From: Neobacillus niacini
GTDB lineage: Bacteria > Bacillota > Bacilli > Bacillales > Cytobacillaceae
Length of the DNA: 64,000 bases
NCBI RefSeq assembly: GCF_030817595.1
Contig: NZ_JAUSZN010000001.1
Coordinates: forward strand, 3,932,001-3,996,000
Reading direction: 5' to 3'
The notes beneath the pieces were generated by a model. It did no database searches, was not told where the DNA came from, and worked only from the letters and a program-made list of their open reading frames with translations. Numbering within the stretch: position 1 is the stretch's first letter; each line of letters opens with the position of its first letter. The translations under genes were made by a program, and so were the position numbers. Shown here piece by piece: positions 29,437-39,122 of the stretch.

Positions 29437-31218
29437 TCATCCCACATCTAAGGATTGATGCTGTGATTGATGCAGCTTCCAATAGTAACTTTTTTGACCT
29501 ATCAATTCTTTATGAGAACCTTCCTCTATGATTCTACCTTTATCGATGACAAGGATACGGTTTGCATTTTGAATGGTGGAAAGACGATGTGCAATAATAA
29601 AGGATGTTCTCCCTGCCAGCAGTGTTTCAAGTCCTTTTTGTAATGCAAGCTCTGTTTCTGTGTCTATGGATGATGTAGCCTCATCAAGAATTAATATCTT
29701 GGGATCAGCTAAAAGCGCTCGTGCAAACGAAATCAGCTGTCTTTGACCAGTAGAAAGCCTTGTGCCTCTTTCATTCACCTCCGTTTTATACCCCTCAGAC
29801 AATCCACTAATAAATGGATGAGCCTGCACAGCTTTCGCTGCTTCAATGACTTCTTCATCTGTAGCATCAAGTCGTCCATAACGGATATTGTCCATAATCG
29901 TACCTGAGAAAATAAAAGGATCCTGAAGCATGACACCCATCTGCTTTCTCAGAGAGGCAATGGTTGCCGATTGGATATCAACTCCGTCAATTTCAATCCG
30001 ACCGCTGCTTACATCATAAAAACGGCTGAGCAAACTGACGATCGTTGTTTTTCCAGATCCAGTTGCTCCGACTAGAGCAATCGTTTCACCTGGATTCACA
30101 CTAAGATTAATGTTTTTAAGGATTTTTTCCCCTTCTTCATAACCAAAAGTAACATCTTTAAACTCAACTTTCCCCTTTATCAAAGGAAGCTCAGACGCAA
30201 TTGGAAGGTCTTTAACTGTTGGTTTTTCATCAATCATTTCAAATATTCTTTCTAAATAAGCCGTGGCATTAATGATCGCATTATAAAAGTTCCCAATATT
30301 CGCGATTGGCGCCCAAAACATCCCTATGTAACCAACAAAGGCAACCAATGCTCCAACTGTTACTCCATCACCAATCAGAGAGATACCGACAACATAAATG
30401 AGTGAGGTGGTAAGTATTGAAATGTTTTCAATCGAAGGCCATAAAAGGAATTGAATCTTTACAGCCCTCATCCACGAGCTTCGATAACTATCAGATACTT
30501 CACTGAAAATTCGTTTGTTTTCTTCTTCTCTTGTAAATGCCTGCGTCACTTTAATACCATTAATACTTTCATGAATATAAGCATTCATGTTGGATTGTTT
30601 GTTACTTAGCAGCTGCCATGCCTTCCGCTGGGCATTTTTTATAAGCAGGATCACCGCTGCAAGGATTGGAAACCCAATCATCGCCATAAGGGTTAATTTT
30701 ACGTCAATTGCAAACATAAACCCTAGAATGACAAGAAGACTGAAAAGGTCAGTAATTAAATTAATTAACCCATTTGAAAGTAAATCACTTAAGGAGTTTA
30801 CGTAGTTTACTACCCTCACCAAAATCTTTCCATGTGGTCTGCTGTCATAGAAGGTAAATGATAGCTTTTGTAAATGAGTAAACAAGTCTTTCCTTATCTG
30901 GACGATGACACTTTGCCCTATCTGGGACATCATTCTAATTCTATATTTCATACATATCCCAGTAACAATTATGGCAATTAAGTAAACTCCAGCAAGAAGC
31001 ATTAAGCCGCCTACATCCTTGCCCGGAATCTCCTCGTCAATGGCTCTACTGATTAGATATGGCCCAATTAAGTTTGCCCCACTGGCAATCAACATGATTA
31101 AAACAGTAATTAGGATCTTTTTTTTGTAGGGCTTTAAATAAACCATTAACCGTTTAAGCTGTATAAAACTAAATGGAGATTCCAATTCTTCATCAACATC
31201 AAATTTATTGCGCGCCAT
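29437..31218 (-). CDS. Heterodimeric ABC exporter subunit, canonical ATP site half
   Basis: A 593-aa half-transporter: six membrane helices (ABC_membrane, residues about 30-320) and a nucleotide-binding domain with GATGSGKTT (Walker A), LSTGQRQL (signature) and ILILDEATSSID (Walker B with catalytic Glu), then a normal His switch in FIIAHRLST. It pairs with the 590-aa half encoded upstream, whose Walker B lacks the Glu; such mixed pairs (LmrCD, BmrCD, TM287/288 type) export drugs or lipids. The reading frames overlap by 14 bases, and GAGGAGGTGA lies before the ATG. It sits inside the glycan locus on the same strand but has no obvious link to it. Confidence 0.88.
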   Translation of the reverse strand: MARNKFDVDEELESPFSFIQLKRLMVYLKPYKKKILITVLIMLIASGANLIGPYLISRAIDEEIPGKDVGGLMLLAGVYLIAIIVTGICMKYRIRMMSQIGQSVIVQIRKDLFTHLQKLSFTFYDSRPHGKILVRVVNYVNSLSDLLSNGLINLITDLFSLLVILGFMFAIDVKLTLMAMIGFPILAAVILLIKNAQRKAWQLLSNKQSNMNAYIHESINGIKVTQAFTREEENKRIFSEVSDSYRSSWMRAVKIQFLLWPSIENISILTTSLIYVVGISLIGDGVTVGALVAFVGYIGMFWAPIANIGNFYNAIINATAYLERIFEMIDEKPTVKDLPIASELPLIKGKVEFKDVTFGYEEGEKILKNINLSVNPGETIALVGATGSGKTTIVSLLSRFYDVSSGRIEIDGVDIQSATIASLRKQMGVMLQDPFIFSGTIMDNIRYGRLDATDEEVIEAAKAVQAHPFISGLSEGYKTEVNERGTRLSTGQRQLISFARALLADPKILILDEATSSIDTETELALQKGLETLLAGRTSFIIAHRLSTIQNANRILVIDKGRIIEEGSHKELIGQKSYYWKLHQSQHQSLDVG

Positions 31219-32977
31219 TGAGATAGTTCACCTCCTCAAGGTCATGCATACCATCAAAGTTTCCCACTTGATTATTAAATACTTTGTAGTAACTTCCTTT
31301 TTTCGCAAGCAATTCTTTATGATTCCCTCTTTCAACAATTGTGCCATTTTCCATTACAAGAATTAAATCTGCATCTTTTACGGATGAAATTCGATGAGCA
31401 ATAATAAAACAGGTTTTTTCCTTTAGAAATGATTTTAAGGTTTTTTGAATACGAAGCTCTGTTTCCATATCCAATGCGGATGTTGTATCGTCCAAAATCA
31501 AGATGGATGGGTTTTTTAGTATCGCACGCGCTAATGCAATTCGTTGCCGCTGTCCTCCGGAAAGACCTACTCCCCGTTCTCCAATAATGGTGTCGTACCC
31601 TTCTGGCAGCTTTGAAATAAAACCATCTGCTTCTGCCATTTTGGCCGCAGCTTGAACAGCTTCGAAGGACGCATTTGGGTTACCATAAGCTATATTTCCT
31701 TCAATGGTATCTGAAAATAGAAATATATCCTGCATAACTGTAGCCATGCTATTTCTCAATTTATGAATATCCCAATCTCTTACATTAAGTCCATCTACTC
31801 TTACTTCTCCTTTAGAAGCGTCATAAAACCGGCTTAGAAGATTAACTAATGTCGATTTACCAGCCCCTGTAGGACCGATAATGCCTACCGTTTGTCCCTG
31901 CCTAATGTTGAAGTTTATATCATTTAATACTTGTTCGTCACCATAGCTAAAGGAAACTTGTTCAAATTCCACTACACCCTTGAGATGTTTAACATTGTAC
32001 CTTTTTGTTTCATTCTTTATTTCTGGTTTTGTATTTAATAATTCCTCTACTTTTTCAGCGGATGCAACAAACCTTTGTACATCATTAATCAACCACCCAG
32101 CCATACGCATTGGATTATTTAATGCCCAGATTAATGAATTAAATGTAACCAACTCACCCATAGTCAGAGACTGATTAATAACCATGTATCCTCCAACTAC
32201 GATCATTACCACTGTTAATACCCCTGCAAGTGAATCGAGTATAGGCAGATACTTTTCCCAAACTCTTGAGGAGGCAAGGTTCTTCTCCTTGAAGGCTTCA
32301 TTTTCTTTTGAAAACTTTTCAATTTCGTACCCTTCCTTAGCAAAAGCCTTTACAACACGATTTCCGCTTATGTTTTCCTGGACAACTGAATTTAATTTTG
32401 CAAACTGTCCCCTAATGGCCGAAAACGTTGGTTTGACCGTTAAGGATAAACGCATCGCAAAGAATCCAATAATTGGTGTTATCGCAAGCATAGCTAACGC
32501 TAACGGCGGATGGATATAGAACATAAACCCAATGGCAAATAGCAGGATGGTAAGATTCTCAAATATCATATAAATCGTCCATGCCGTAAAATGCCTGACA
32601 GCTTCTAAATCCCCCGTCATTCGAGCCATGATATCTCCTGTTTTTGTCTGATCGAAAAACCTAAAATCTAATTGGTTAAGCCGGTCATATAATTTTTCCC
32701 GTATGGTGAATATGACACTTTGGGAAACACGTTCGAACATTAACTGATAATTATAGCGAACCACTGTCTTAACAACAGTTATGCCAATCATTGAACCTAA
32801 AAAAATCCATAATAGTTCATTCTCTTGGCCATAAATAACCTTATCAACGATTTTTCCAGCAAAATAAGGGTTAAGCATATTTAAAATAGAAATCACTAAC
32901 GCTAGAAAAAGACCGCTAAATAACCTTATCCGAAAATTCCTTATATACCCCCATACCCAGCGCATGCTTTGCATCAT
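31205..32977 (-). CDS. Heterodimeric ABC exporter subunit, degenerate ATP site half
   Basis: A 590-aa half-transporter with six membrane helices (about 15-300) and a nucleotide-binding domain bearing GPTGAGKST, LSGGQRQR and ILILDDTTSALD. The residue after the Walker B Asp is Asp instead of the catalytic Glu, which marks the non-hydrolysing site of a heterodimer together with the next gene. The His switch is present (FIIAHRISS). GGGAGG lies before tandem ATG codons; the first is used here. It is divergent from the AraC-type regulator, and the 205 bp between them contain AT-rich sequence with a TATAAT-like hexamer for the regulator. Export substrate unknown. Confidence 0.88.
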   Translation of the reverse strand: MMQSMRWVWGYIRNFRIRLFSGLFLALVISILNMLNPYFAGKIVDKVIYGQENELLWIFLGSMIGITVVKTVVRYNYQLMFERVSQSVIFTIREKLYDRLNQLDFRFFDQTKTGDIMARMTGDLEAVRHFTAWTIYMIFENLTILLFAIGFMFYIHPPLALAMLAITPIIGFFAMRLSLTVKPTFSAIRGQFAKLNSVVQENISGNRVVKAFAKEGYEIEKFSKENEAFKEKNLASSRVWEKYLPILDSLAGVLTVVMIVVGGYMVINQSLTMGELVTFNSLIWALNNPMRMAGWLINDVQRFVASAEKVEELLNTKPEIKNETKRYNVKHLKGVVEFEQVSFSYGDEQVLNDINFNIRQGQTVGIIGPTGAGKSTLVNLLSRFYDASKGEVRVDGLNVRDWDIHKLRNSMATVMQDIFLFSDTIEGNIAYGNPNASFEAVQAAAKMAEADGFISKLPEGYDTIIGERGVGLSGGQRQRIALARAILKNPSILILDDTTSALDMETELRIQKTLKSFLKEKTCFIIAHRISSVKDADLILVMENGTIVERGNHKELLAKKGSYYKVFNNQVGNFDGMHDLEEVNYLNGAQ

Positions 32978-33182
32978 TCACGTCATCCCTCCCCGATGCT
33001 TAAAACATAAATACATATTATTAACGCAATTCCCCTTATATGTATTTATATTTCACTTTTAATCTTTTTTTCTTAGTAACAAAAATAAAACATGCATGAA
33101 CCTATTATAGGGTTATAATTAAAGAATAAAATGCAATATCCTAACAAAAATTTGCACAATTCAAACATAAAAGGAGATAGAA

Positions 33183-34058
33183 ATGCTTCAATTATTTGCC
33201 CCTCCCCTGCCAACCTTGCTTGCAGCTGGTCAAAATACTTTTGATATTGGACAGTCGCATATAAATCGTTGCAAGATTGGTGTTTTTGATTTGTTAGTTG
33301 TCACAAAAGGAACATTGCACATGGGAGAAGATAACCGACAATTCCAAGTTAGCAGAGGGGAGACACTTATCCTCTACCCCGACCGGCACCATTTTTCTAT
33401 TTCGCCCTGTGACCAAATTACTCACTTTTTTTGGATTCATTTCACTGCTTCTAAAGGCTGGCAGGACCTAACGACATCTAAACCCTGCCAATACGGTGAA
33501 AAAGCAACTGGAGAGCGAAGAAACGTTTTTGTTGAAAACCCTTTCGGAATTACACTGCCTCAGTATTGTAAATTATCCAATCTGGAATCGATCGAACAAC
33601 TGTGTTTGAAGATTATTTCTTCTGAACATGAGTCGTTCCACACTAGAGAATGGCAGCGTCAAATTCTCTTTCAACAATTACTTCAGGAGCTTTCAACACA
33701 TATGAAATCAGCAAATCCTATGCCTGCATTAGCTGTAGCAGAAAAGGCTGCCTTCTATTTAAGGAAAAATTATGCCCAAAAGGTCACTTACGAAGACCTT
33801 GGCCATGCCCTCAGGTTCCATCCTAATCATATTGCAAGATGTATGATTCAGGCTTTTGGCTGTACGCCGATTGAATATATTAATAGAATACGTATAGACC
33901 AAGCAAAGATTCTGCTCGTTTCAACAGATTGGAGTACGGATAGAATTTCAGAAGCCTGCGGATTCACCCAGTCCGCATATTTCAGCAGAGTCTTTAAAAA
34001 AATAGAAAAATTATCGCCTAGTCAATTTCGAAAGCAATATGTTGGGAACATTCTGTAA
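33183..34058 (+). CDS. AraC-family transcriptional regulator with cupin sensor
   Basis: A 291-aa one-component regulator: an N-terminal cupin-like pocket (VVTKGTLHMGED, GETLILYPDRHHF, FFWIHF; residues 30-100) and a C-terminal AraC double helix-turn-helix (HPNHIARCMIQAFGCTP, then [15 protein letters not shown], last 100 residues). There is no membrane or receiver segment, so it should sense a small cytoplasmic ligand, often a sugar. AAAGGAG precedes the ATG. It is the only plus-strand gene in this part of the locus and faces the GH27 gene end to end; its targets may be GH27, the exporter pair or itself. It is a second candidate for binding the 21-bp direct repeats. Confidence 0.85.
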   Translation: MLQLFAPPLPTLLAAGQNTFDIGQSHINRCKIGVFDLLVVTKGTLHMGEDNRQFQVSRGETLILYPDRHHFSISPCDQITHFFWIHFTASKGWQDLTTSKPCQYGEKATGERRNVFVENPFGITLPQYCKLSNLESIEQLCLKIISSEHESFHTREWQRQILFQQLLQELSTHMKSANPMPALAVAEKAAFYLRKNYAQKVTYEDLGHALRFHPNHIARCMIQAFGCTPIEYINRIRIDQAKILLVSTDWSTDRISEACGFTQSAYFSRVFKKIEKLSPSQFRKQYVGNIL

Positions 34059-34099
34059 AGAAATCCACTATTTAAAAAAATTCCCAGACTTCATAAAAA

Positions 34100-34134
34100 T
34101 CGGGCAAAGTCTTTATTCTAAAGACATTGCCCGA
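34100..34134. terminator. Bidirectional terminator between AraC and GH27 genes
   Basis: TCGGGCAAAGTCTTTA and TAAAGACATTGCCCGA pair with one mismatch around a three-base loop; on the minus strand ATTTTTATG follows. It serves the convergent genes. Confidence 0.8.
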
Positions 34135-34140
34135 CTTCAA

Positions 34141-35421
34141 TCAATATAGTTTAAGCAGCATAGAACCATGTGGCGGCAAAGATAGGCTAATCTTATCTTG
34201 GACATGTCCAAGCTCTTCCTGCTTCCAGATATCCCTCATACTTTTTGAGGATGTAAGTCCTAACTGTTCCAACGATACTTGTACCAATGCAGTTTCATCA
34301 CTTGCATTGAATAATGCTGCATAGGTATGATCCTGTCTATCTTTAGCAGTCCAGACGATTCTATCATCTTGACGGTAAACAAGACGGTTACTATGGCTGT
34401 TTTGATTCAATTCGATTACCTCTTTATTGGTAAGCAATGAAAGGGTCCATTCATCATTGTCGCGTAGTTCTCCGCCAAACATCAGAGGTGAGCGGAAAAT
34501 CGACCACAGTGTCATCATTGTTCGTTGTTCATCTCTGGTGAATCGTGTCCAGCGGTCACTACCGCCTCCATCAACAGAACGGATGCCAATATGACCAAGC
34601 GGAAGCATATCACAGTCTGGCCAATGGCCCGGAGCAGAATGTTCGCTCCATTTTTCACATCTTTCAAACATTCCATAGAGGAGGTTCCACTGATCCCAAA
34701 AATCATCTGTCATTCTCCACATGTTGGCATTCGCTTTCAGGGTCTCTGCATATTCAAGTGGTGCGGGTCCTGGTGATAGGCTTAGAACCATCTCTCTCCC
34801 ACTATGATTTATAGCTTTTCGAATCAGTTCTATTTCTTCATTATGAATGTGATAAAGCCTCGAGGCTGCAATATCATCCACTTTAACGAAATCAACTCCC
34901 CATTCTGCGTATAATTGAAACAAGGAATTATAATATTCCTGCGCCCCTTCTTTTGATGCATCTACCCCATACATATCCGTATTCCATGGACAAATCGAAT
35001 TAGGATGGGCTATATCTCTTGCCCCAACGTTTGTTCCTAAAATTGGTGTGTTCGCATGAACAGCCTGCCGCGGAATTCCTCGCATGATGTGAATACCGAA
35101 TTTTAATCCCAGGTTGTGCACATAGTCTGCTAAGGGTTTGAACCCTTTACCTCCTTCTGCAGAGGGAAAGCGGTTTACCGCAGGAATTAACCTAGAATAC
35201 TCGTCCATTTCCAGTGGTACAAATGGGCGGTATATAGAAGAGACCGCACCTGGTTCATACCATTGAATATCTACCACCACATACTCCCAGCCATACGGTT
35301 TTAAATGTTCAGCCATGTAGTGTGCATTGCCTTTTACTTCTTCCTCCCTAACGGCTGCACCGTAACAATCCCAGCTATTCCAGCCTAATGGAGGTGTTTT
35401 TGCAAATGTATGATGTCTCAT
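34141..35421 (-). CDS. GH27 family enzyme (alpha-galactosidase or beta-L-arabinopyranosidase)
   Basis: A 426-aa TIM-barrel glycosidase. It begins with the clan D signature TPPLGWNSWDCYG, then YVVVDIQW, LGLKFGIHIMRG, VDFVKVDDIA (catalytic nucleophile Asp region, about 175) and MWRMTDDFWDQW (acid/base Asp region, about 235), followed by a small beta domain. The family removes terminal alpha-galactose, and some members remove beta-L-arabinopyranose as found on arabinogalactans. No signal peptide, so it is cytoplasmic. It is a single-gene unit with its own direct-repeat operator and a strong cre site just after the -10. The extra Cys and IQW variants near the active site leave specificity open. 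Confidence 0.85.
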   Translation of the reverse strand: MRHHTFAKTPPLGWNSWDCYGAAVREEEVKGNAHYMAEHLKPYGWEYVVVDIQWYEPGAVSSIYRPFVPLEMDEYSRLIPAVNRFPSAEGGKGFKPLADYVHNLGLKFGIHIMRGIPRQAVHANTPILGTNVGARDIAHPNSICPWNTDMYGVDASKEGAQEYYNSLFQLYAEWGVDFVKVDDIAASRLYHIHNEEIELIRKAINHSGREMVLSLSPGPAPLEYAETLKANANMWRMTDDFWDQWNLLYGMFERCEKWSEHSAPGHWPDCDMLPLGHIGIRSVDGGGSDRWTRFTRDEQRTMMTLWSIFRSPLMFGGELRDNDEWTLSLLTNKEVIELNQNSHSNRLVYRQDDRIVWTAKDRQDHTYAALFNASDETALVQVSLEQLGLTSSKSMRDIWKQEELGHVQDKISLSLPPHGSMLLKLY

Positions 35422-35461
35422 TTGGTTTTAAGTTCCTTTCAAATTGTTATTTACTCGTATT

Positions 35462-35475
35462 TCAAAGCGCTTACA
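35462..35475 (-). promoter_or_regulatory. cre site of the GH27 gene
   Basis: TGTAAGCGCTTTGA on the minus strand differs from TGWNANCGNTNNCA at one position and has the canonical central CG. It begins five bases after the predicted -10, a good place for CcpA repression. Confidence 0.7.
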
Positions 35476-35479
35476 AACT

Positions 35480-35544
35480 ATTATAATATTTAATAGATTT
35501 AACACTATGCAATTATTTTTACTGAACGCTCAAGTAATTTTACT
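35480..35544 (-). promoter_or_regulatory. 21-bp direct-repeat operator S4 and promoter before GH27
   Basis: Minus-strand half-sites AGTAAAATTA (35535-35544) and AGTAAAAATA (35514-35523) lie exactly 21 bp apart. A perfect TATAAT (35480-35485) starts 29 bp after the second half-site, identical to the lyase operon promoter. No consensus -35 is visible. Confidence 0.68.
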
Positions 35545-35588
35545 TTTTAGCCTAATTAGCGGCGGACATATTTAGTTTACGGAATAAA

Positions 35589-35619
35589 AAAGCCCAGAAT
35601 TTTTAAATATCTGGACTTT
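35589..35619 (-). terminator. Intrinsic terminator after the second YesN-type gene
   Basis: AAAGTCCAGA and TCTGGGCTTT pair (one wobble) around an 11-base loop and are followed on the minus strand by TTTT. It overlaps the regulator stop codon. Confidence 0.75.
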
Positions 35620-37237
35620 ACCCTGCGGATACTTTCCCGCCCCGAAACTCAATAGGTGTTACCCCTACATGCGTTTTAAATAGTTTAATAAAATAGCTTT
35701 GATTATCATAGCCAAGACGTTCACAAATTTTTCCTACAGAGTCAGTCGTTTGTTCAAGCAATTCTTTAGCCCTGGCAATCTTCATTTTGGTAACAAATTC
35801 AACAAAATTTTCACCAACCTCTTTCTTGAACAGGCGGCTAAAGTAACTTTGGTTTATAAATAAATAGCTGGATACTTCTTCCAGACTGATTCTCTTTTCT
35901 ATATTTGTAGAAACGTAACCGATGGCATCCAAAATTTCCTTGCGCTTAGTCTGACTATAAGCCGCTTCCGAACGCTTCAAAAGTAATTTGAAAAAGTCAA
36001 TGAGTAAGACTCTTAATTCACATAAATAATTACTGGAAATAATCTTATTATGCAGACCTTCAACAATATATTCAGAACGAAATAATTGCAGTGCTTGTAA
36101 TTTAACCTTAAAATCTAGAAGCAGTTTCAACATCCATTCCTTCACCAATTCAGGATGAAACTTCTTTTCTTCAATAAAGGTTATCCATTTGGTAACAATA
36201 GGGGTTATCATTCCCTCATCTTTTACGACCATTAACTCTCTAAAGTCTGAAGCTGCTTCGTCGTATTTCGAAAACAAGTCATCATTTTCAGATTGTACAA
36301 CTTCTCTTTTATGAATTGTTCCTGGAGGCATATAAAATCGCTGTTGTTTTGCACTTTGTAGAGTTATTAATTCATGTCTCAATTCAGTAAAGCTTGAGAA
36401 ACTTTCCCCCATCAAAAAAGATATATTCATATTAAAATATTTTGTAAAGGCATGTTGAAATTTTTTTATACATTCTTGTTTTTCATCAAAGCAGCCTTTT
36501 TTTTGTTTAAGTGAATCCGGAAAACACAGAATAAATTCCTTTGGGCCGATATTAAAGAAAACTGCTTCAGATTTAGAATCTTTACTAATATCTGTGAAAA
36601 TATTTTGAATGGCAAAAGTTATTATTTCTTCTGATAGGTATCTATCTTTTTCGACATTGTAATCAAGAATCATGGCAATTGAAGCTGTGTAGGATGTTCG
36701 ATCTAGTTGAAGTCCTAAAGATTCAGCCTCATTTAGCCACTCTTTTTCATCCACTGATACTTGATTGATGGTTTTCTTAATAAATCTTTCCCTGATGCTG
36801 TTTTTATTTTTATCTATCAACTGTTGTAATTGAACCTGCTTAACGTCTTTCTTTTTTTGTTTATCAAGGGTATTTACGATCTTTTTGATCACCTGGCACA
36901 GGTCTTCTGGATCAAACATGTCCTTTACTAAATAATCCTGTACCTGCAGCCTTAGTGCCTGTTTAGCAAATTCAAATTCAGAATGGCACGATAAAATAAC
37001 AACCTGCAAATGGGGATTCAGCTCTTTTAGCCGTTTAGTAAGTTCAATTCCATTCATCTTTGGCATGCCGATATCTGTGATTAATAGATCAGGCATCTCA
37101 TTCAGAGCTTTTTCGAAGGCGGCTGCACCATTTTCGTGCGTACTTTGAAGCGTTAATCCCAGGTTCTCCCACTCAATCGTTTCAGACAATAATTCTATTA
37201 CCGGATAGTCATCGTCAACTAGCATTACTTTGTACAT
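35618..37237 (-). CDS. YesN-type response regulator of the glycan locus
   Basis: A 539-aa protein with a receiver domain (VDDDYP, phosphoacceptor Asp in LLITDIGMPKMNG, Lys in YLVKDMF; residues 1-120), a 300-residue middle region with little recognisable homology, and a C-terminal AraC double helix-turn-helix (INQSYFSRLFKKEVGENF and YDNQSYFIKLFKTHVG). It is the last gene of an operon with a binding protein and a YesM-type kinase, and its start overlaps the kinase end by 23 bases. By position it is the prime candidate to bind the 21-bp spaced direct repeats in front of four transcription units around it; AraC-type dimers typically need such two-turn spacing. Confidence 0.9.
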   Translation of the reverse strand: MYKVMLVDDDYPVIELLSETIEWENLGLTLQSTHENGAAAFEKALNEMPDLLITDIGMPKMNGIELTKRLKELNPHLQVVILSCHSEFEFAKQALRLQVQDYLVKDMFDPEDLCQVIKKIVNTLDKQKKKDVKQVQLQQLIDKNKNSIRERFIKKTINQVSVDEKEWLNEAESLGLQLDRTSYTASIAMILDYNVEKDRYLSEEIITFAIQNIFTDISKDSKSEAVFFNIGPKEFILCFPDSLKQKKGCFDEKQECIKKFQHAFTKYFNMNISFLMGESFSSFTELRHELITLQSAKQQRFYMPPGTIHKREVVQSENDDLFSKYDEAASDFRELMVVKDEGMITPIVTKWITFIEEKKFHPELVKEWMLKLLLDFKVKLQALQLFRSEYIVEGLHNKIISSNYLCELRVLLIDFFKLLLKRSEAAYSQTKRKEILDAIGYVSTNIEKRISLEEVSSYLFINQSYFSRLFKKEVGENFVEFVTKMKIARAKELLEQTTDSVGKICERLGYDNQSYFIKLFKTHVGVTPIEFRGGKVSAG

Positions 37238-39056
37238 TAGGTCTCCTGCCTCCTTTTGGAATAGACATAATGACTTGAGTTCCCTTACCTAATTCACTTT
37301 TTATATCCATTTTGAATTCCTGACCAAAAGTCATATACATTCGTTCATAAACATTTGATATTCCTATAGACGAGAACCCTTTATTATTTTTAGATGTGCT
37401 ATTATCTAGGGTGTTTGAATGGATAAGTTTCCTTTTTAATAGAAGTAATGTCTGCTCGTCCATTCCTCCGCCATTATCTTCAATCATGATCATTACTTCA
37501 TTTTCTGTCATTTCCGCATTAACTATAATTTTGCCTGCACTCTGGTTTAGTCCATGAATGATGCTGTTTTCAATAATTGGCTGAAGAATAAACCTTGGAA
37601 TCATGATTAGATTGGCCTCTTCATGAATGGTTATTTCGACATTAACCTTTTCTTTTTGCCTCATATTCATGATGTTAATAAAATCTAAGACAATTTGAAC
37701 CTCTTCGTGAAATGTGATGATTTCTTTGTCTTTCGATATCGTCATACGAAGTAATTTTGACAAGGAACTAATCATATTGGCACTTTCTTTATCCCCTTTT
37801 ACCATGACCTTCATTCGAATCGAATTAAGAACATTAAAAAGGAAATGAGGATTGATTTGTGCCTGAAGCATATCTAATTCTGCTTTCCTTTTTCTATCCT
37901 GGGTGGCAGTTATATCCTGAATCATTTTATTGATCGTATTAAGCATTTGATCAAAGGACGAGGACAGTCTGCCTATCTCATCCTTGCTTTTGATACGTGA
38001 GCGGATATTTAAATCCCCTTGCTGGACTAAGTCGGCAACATTGCCTAAACGCACAATCGGCTTTGTAATCGTTCTCAATAAATAAGTCATAAGGATTAGA
38101 AAAATTGTAAAAAATAAAACTTGAAATGCTACCACTTTATTGAATATTGTGTTAATTTTACTTGTTGCTTGTTTATAAGGGATTAACGATACTAATTTCC
38201 AGCCAGTAAAAGAGATTTTTTGTTCAGCTATTAAATAATCCTTTTTTGAAATCTCGAATATATTTGACGAGTTTTCTTCTGTAAGCTGATCACTATATTT
38301 AAACTTTTCTCCAATTCTATCGTCGTTTGTGTGAGATATAATTTGATTTGAAGAATCTAAAAGGATCATTTCTTCCTTGCCATTCATGTTCTCGAAAATT
38401 TGATTAATCTTATTTTCCATTATGGTTACAATCACATAGCCGTAAATATTTAAACTGTCATCTCTTAATGTTCTAGCAATTGATATTTGATAGGGATTAA
38501 TCGGTTTTTCTGAATTAAACATGGTTGGCTGGCTGCTAATCCAAACTGTTTCATAGCCTTTTATTTTATTTAATTGTTTAAACCAATTTTCATTATAGAT
38601 ATCTTTGGGATTTAATTCATAGTTAGAATAATTTGTATACGATATACCATTCTCCAGGAGAATCGTCACATATGACTTTCCTCCAACCAATGTAATATTT
38701 TCAAGCGTTTTTATGATTTTGCTGTCATCTAAAAACTGTTCGTATTTTTGTTGTGATGTTTGATTTGCTGAACCCTTAATTTTCCGCTTTAATATCGTAT
38801 TCATTTCTGCGTCGACTTGTATAAAGTTCGTTATGTACATCATATCTTCAAGAAGCTTTTCCACATATTCATTGGCAATGGTGAGCTCCCTATTTGCATT
38901 TGAATGTGCCTGTTCCTTGATTGTATCTTTTGTTAAATAGTTATAGATAAATAAGGTAAAAGTTGCAGGAATGACAAGACAAATGATAGATATGAACATG
39001 ACTTTAAAACGAAAAGAACTTGATGATACCAGCAACTCCCTTACCTTATTCCACAT
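37215..39056 (-). CDS. YesM-type sensor histidine kinase of the glycan locus
   Basis: A 613-aa kinase. A first membrane helix (about 15-40) and a second near 300 enclose an extracellular region of about 260 residues with a Cache-like pattern (YVTILLENGISYTNY, GYVIVTIMENKINQIF). HAMP follows (TITKPIVRLGNVADLV), then the His_kinase domain with NPHFLFNVLN and HATPase_c with PIIENSIIHG and EDNGGGMD. The ATG was chosen because AGGAGG lies ten bases upstream; a TTG three codons earlier is too close to that site. It stands between a lipoprotein binding protein and the regulator, so it may sense sugar through the binding protein, through its own Cache domain, or both. Confidence 0.9.
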   Translation of the reverse strand: MWNKVRELLVSSSSFRFKVMFISIICLVIPATFTLFIYNYLTKDTIKEQAHSNANRELTIANEYVEKLLEDMMYITNFIQVDAEMNTILKRKIKGSANQTSQQKYEQFLDDSKIIKTLENITLVGGKSYVTILLENGISYTNYSNYELNPKDIYNENWFKQLNKIKGYETVWISSQPTMFNSEKPINPYQISIARTLRDDSLNIYGYVIVTIMENKINQIFENMNGKEEMILLDSSNQIISHTNDDRIGEKFKYSDQLTEENSSNIFEISKKDYLIAEQKISFTGWKLVSLIPYKQATSKINTIFNKVVAFQVLFFTIFLILMTYLLRTITKPIVRLGNVADLVQQGDLNIRSRIKSKDEIGRLSSSFDQMLNTINKMIQDITATQDRKRKAELDMLQAQINPHFLFNVLNSIRMKVMVKGDKESANMISSLSKLLRMTISKDKEIITFHEEVQIVLDFINIMNMRQKEKVNVEITIHEEANLIMIPRFILQPIIENSIIHGLNQSAGKIIVNAEMTENEVMIMIEDNGGGMDEQTLLLLKRKLIHSNTLDNSTSKNNKGFSSIGISNVYERMYMTFGQEFKMDIKSELGKGTQVIMSIPKGGRRPNVQSNAS

Positions 39057-39122
39057 AATCCTCAATCCTCCTATACCGGAGTTTGCGCAGGTATGATAAA
39101 AACCCCTCGATAGACAAATCGT

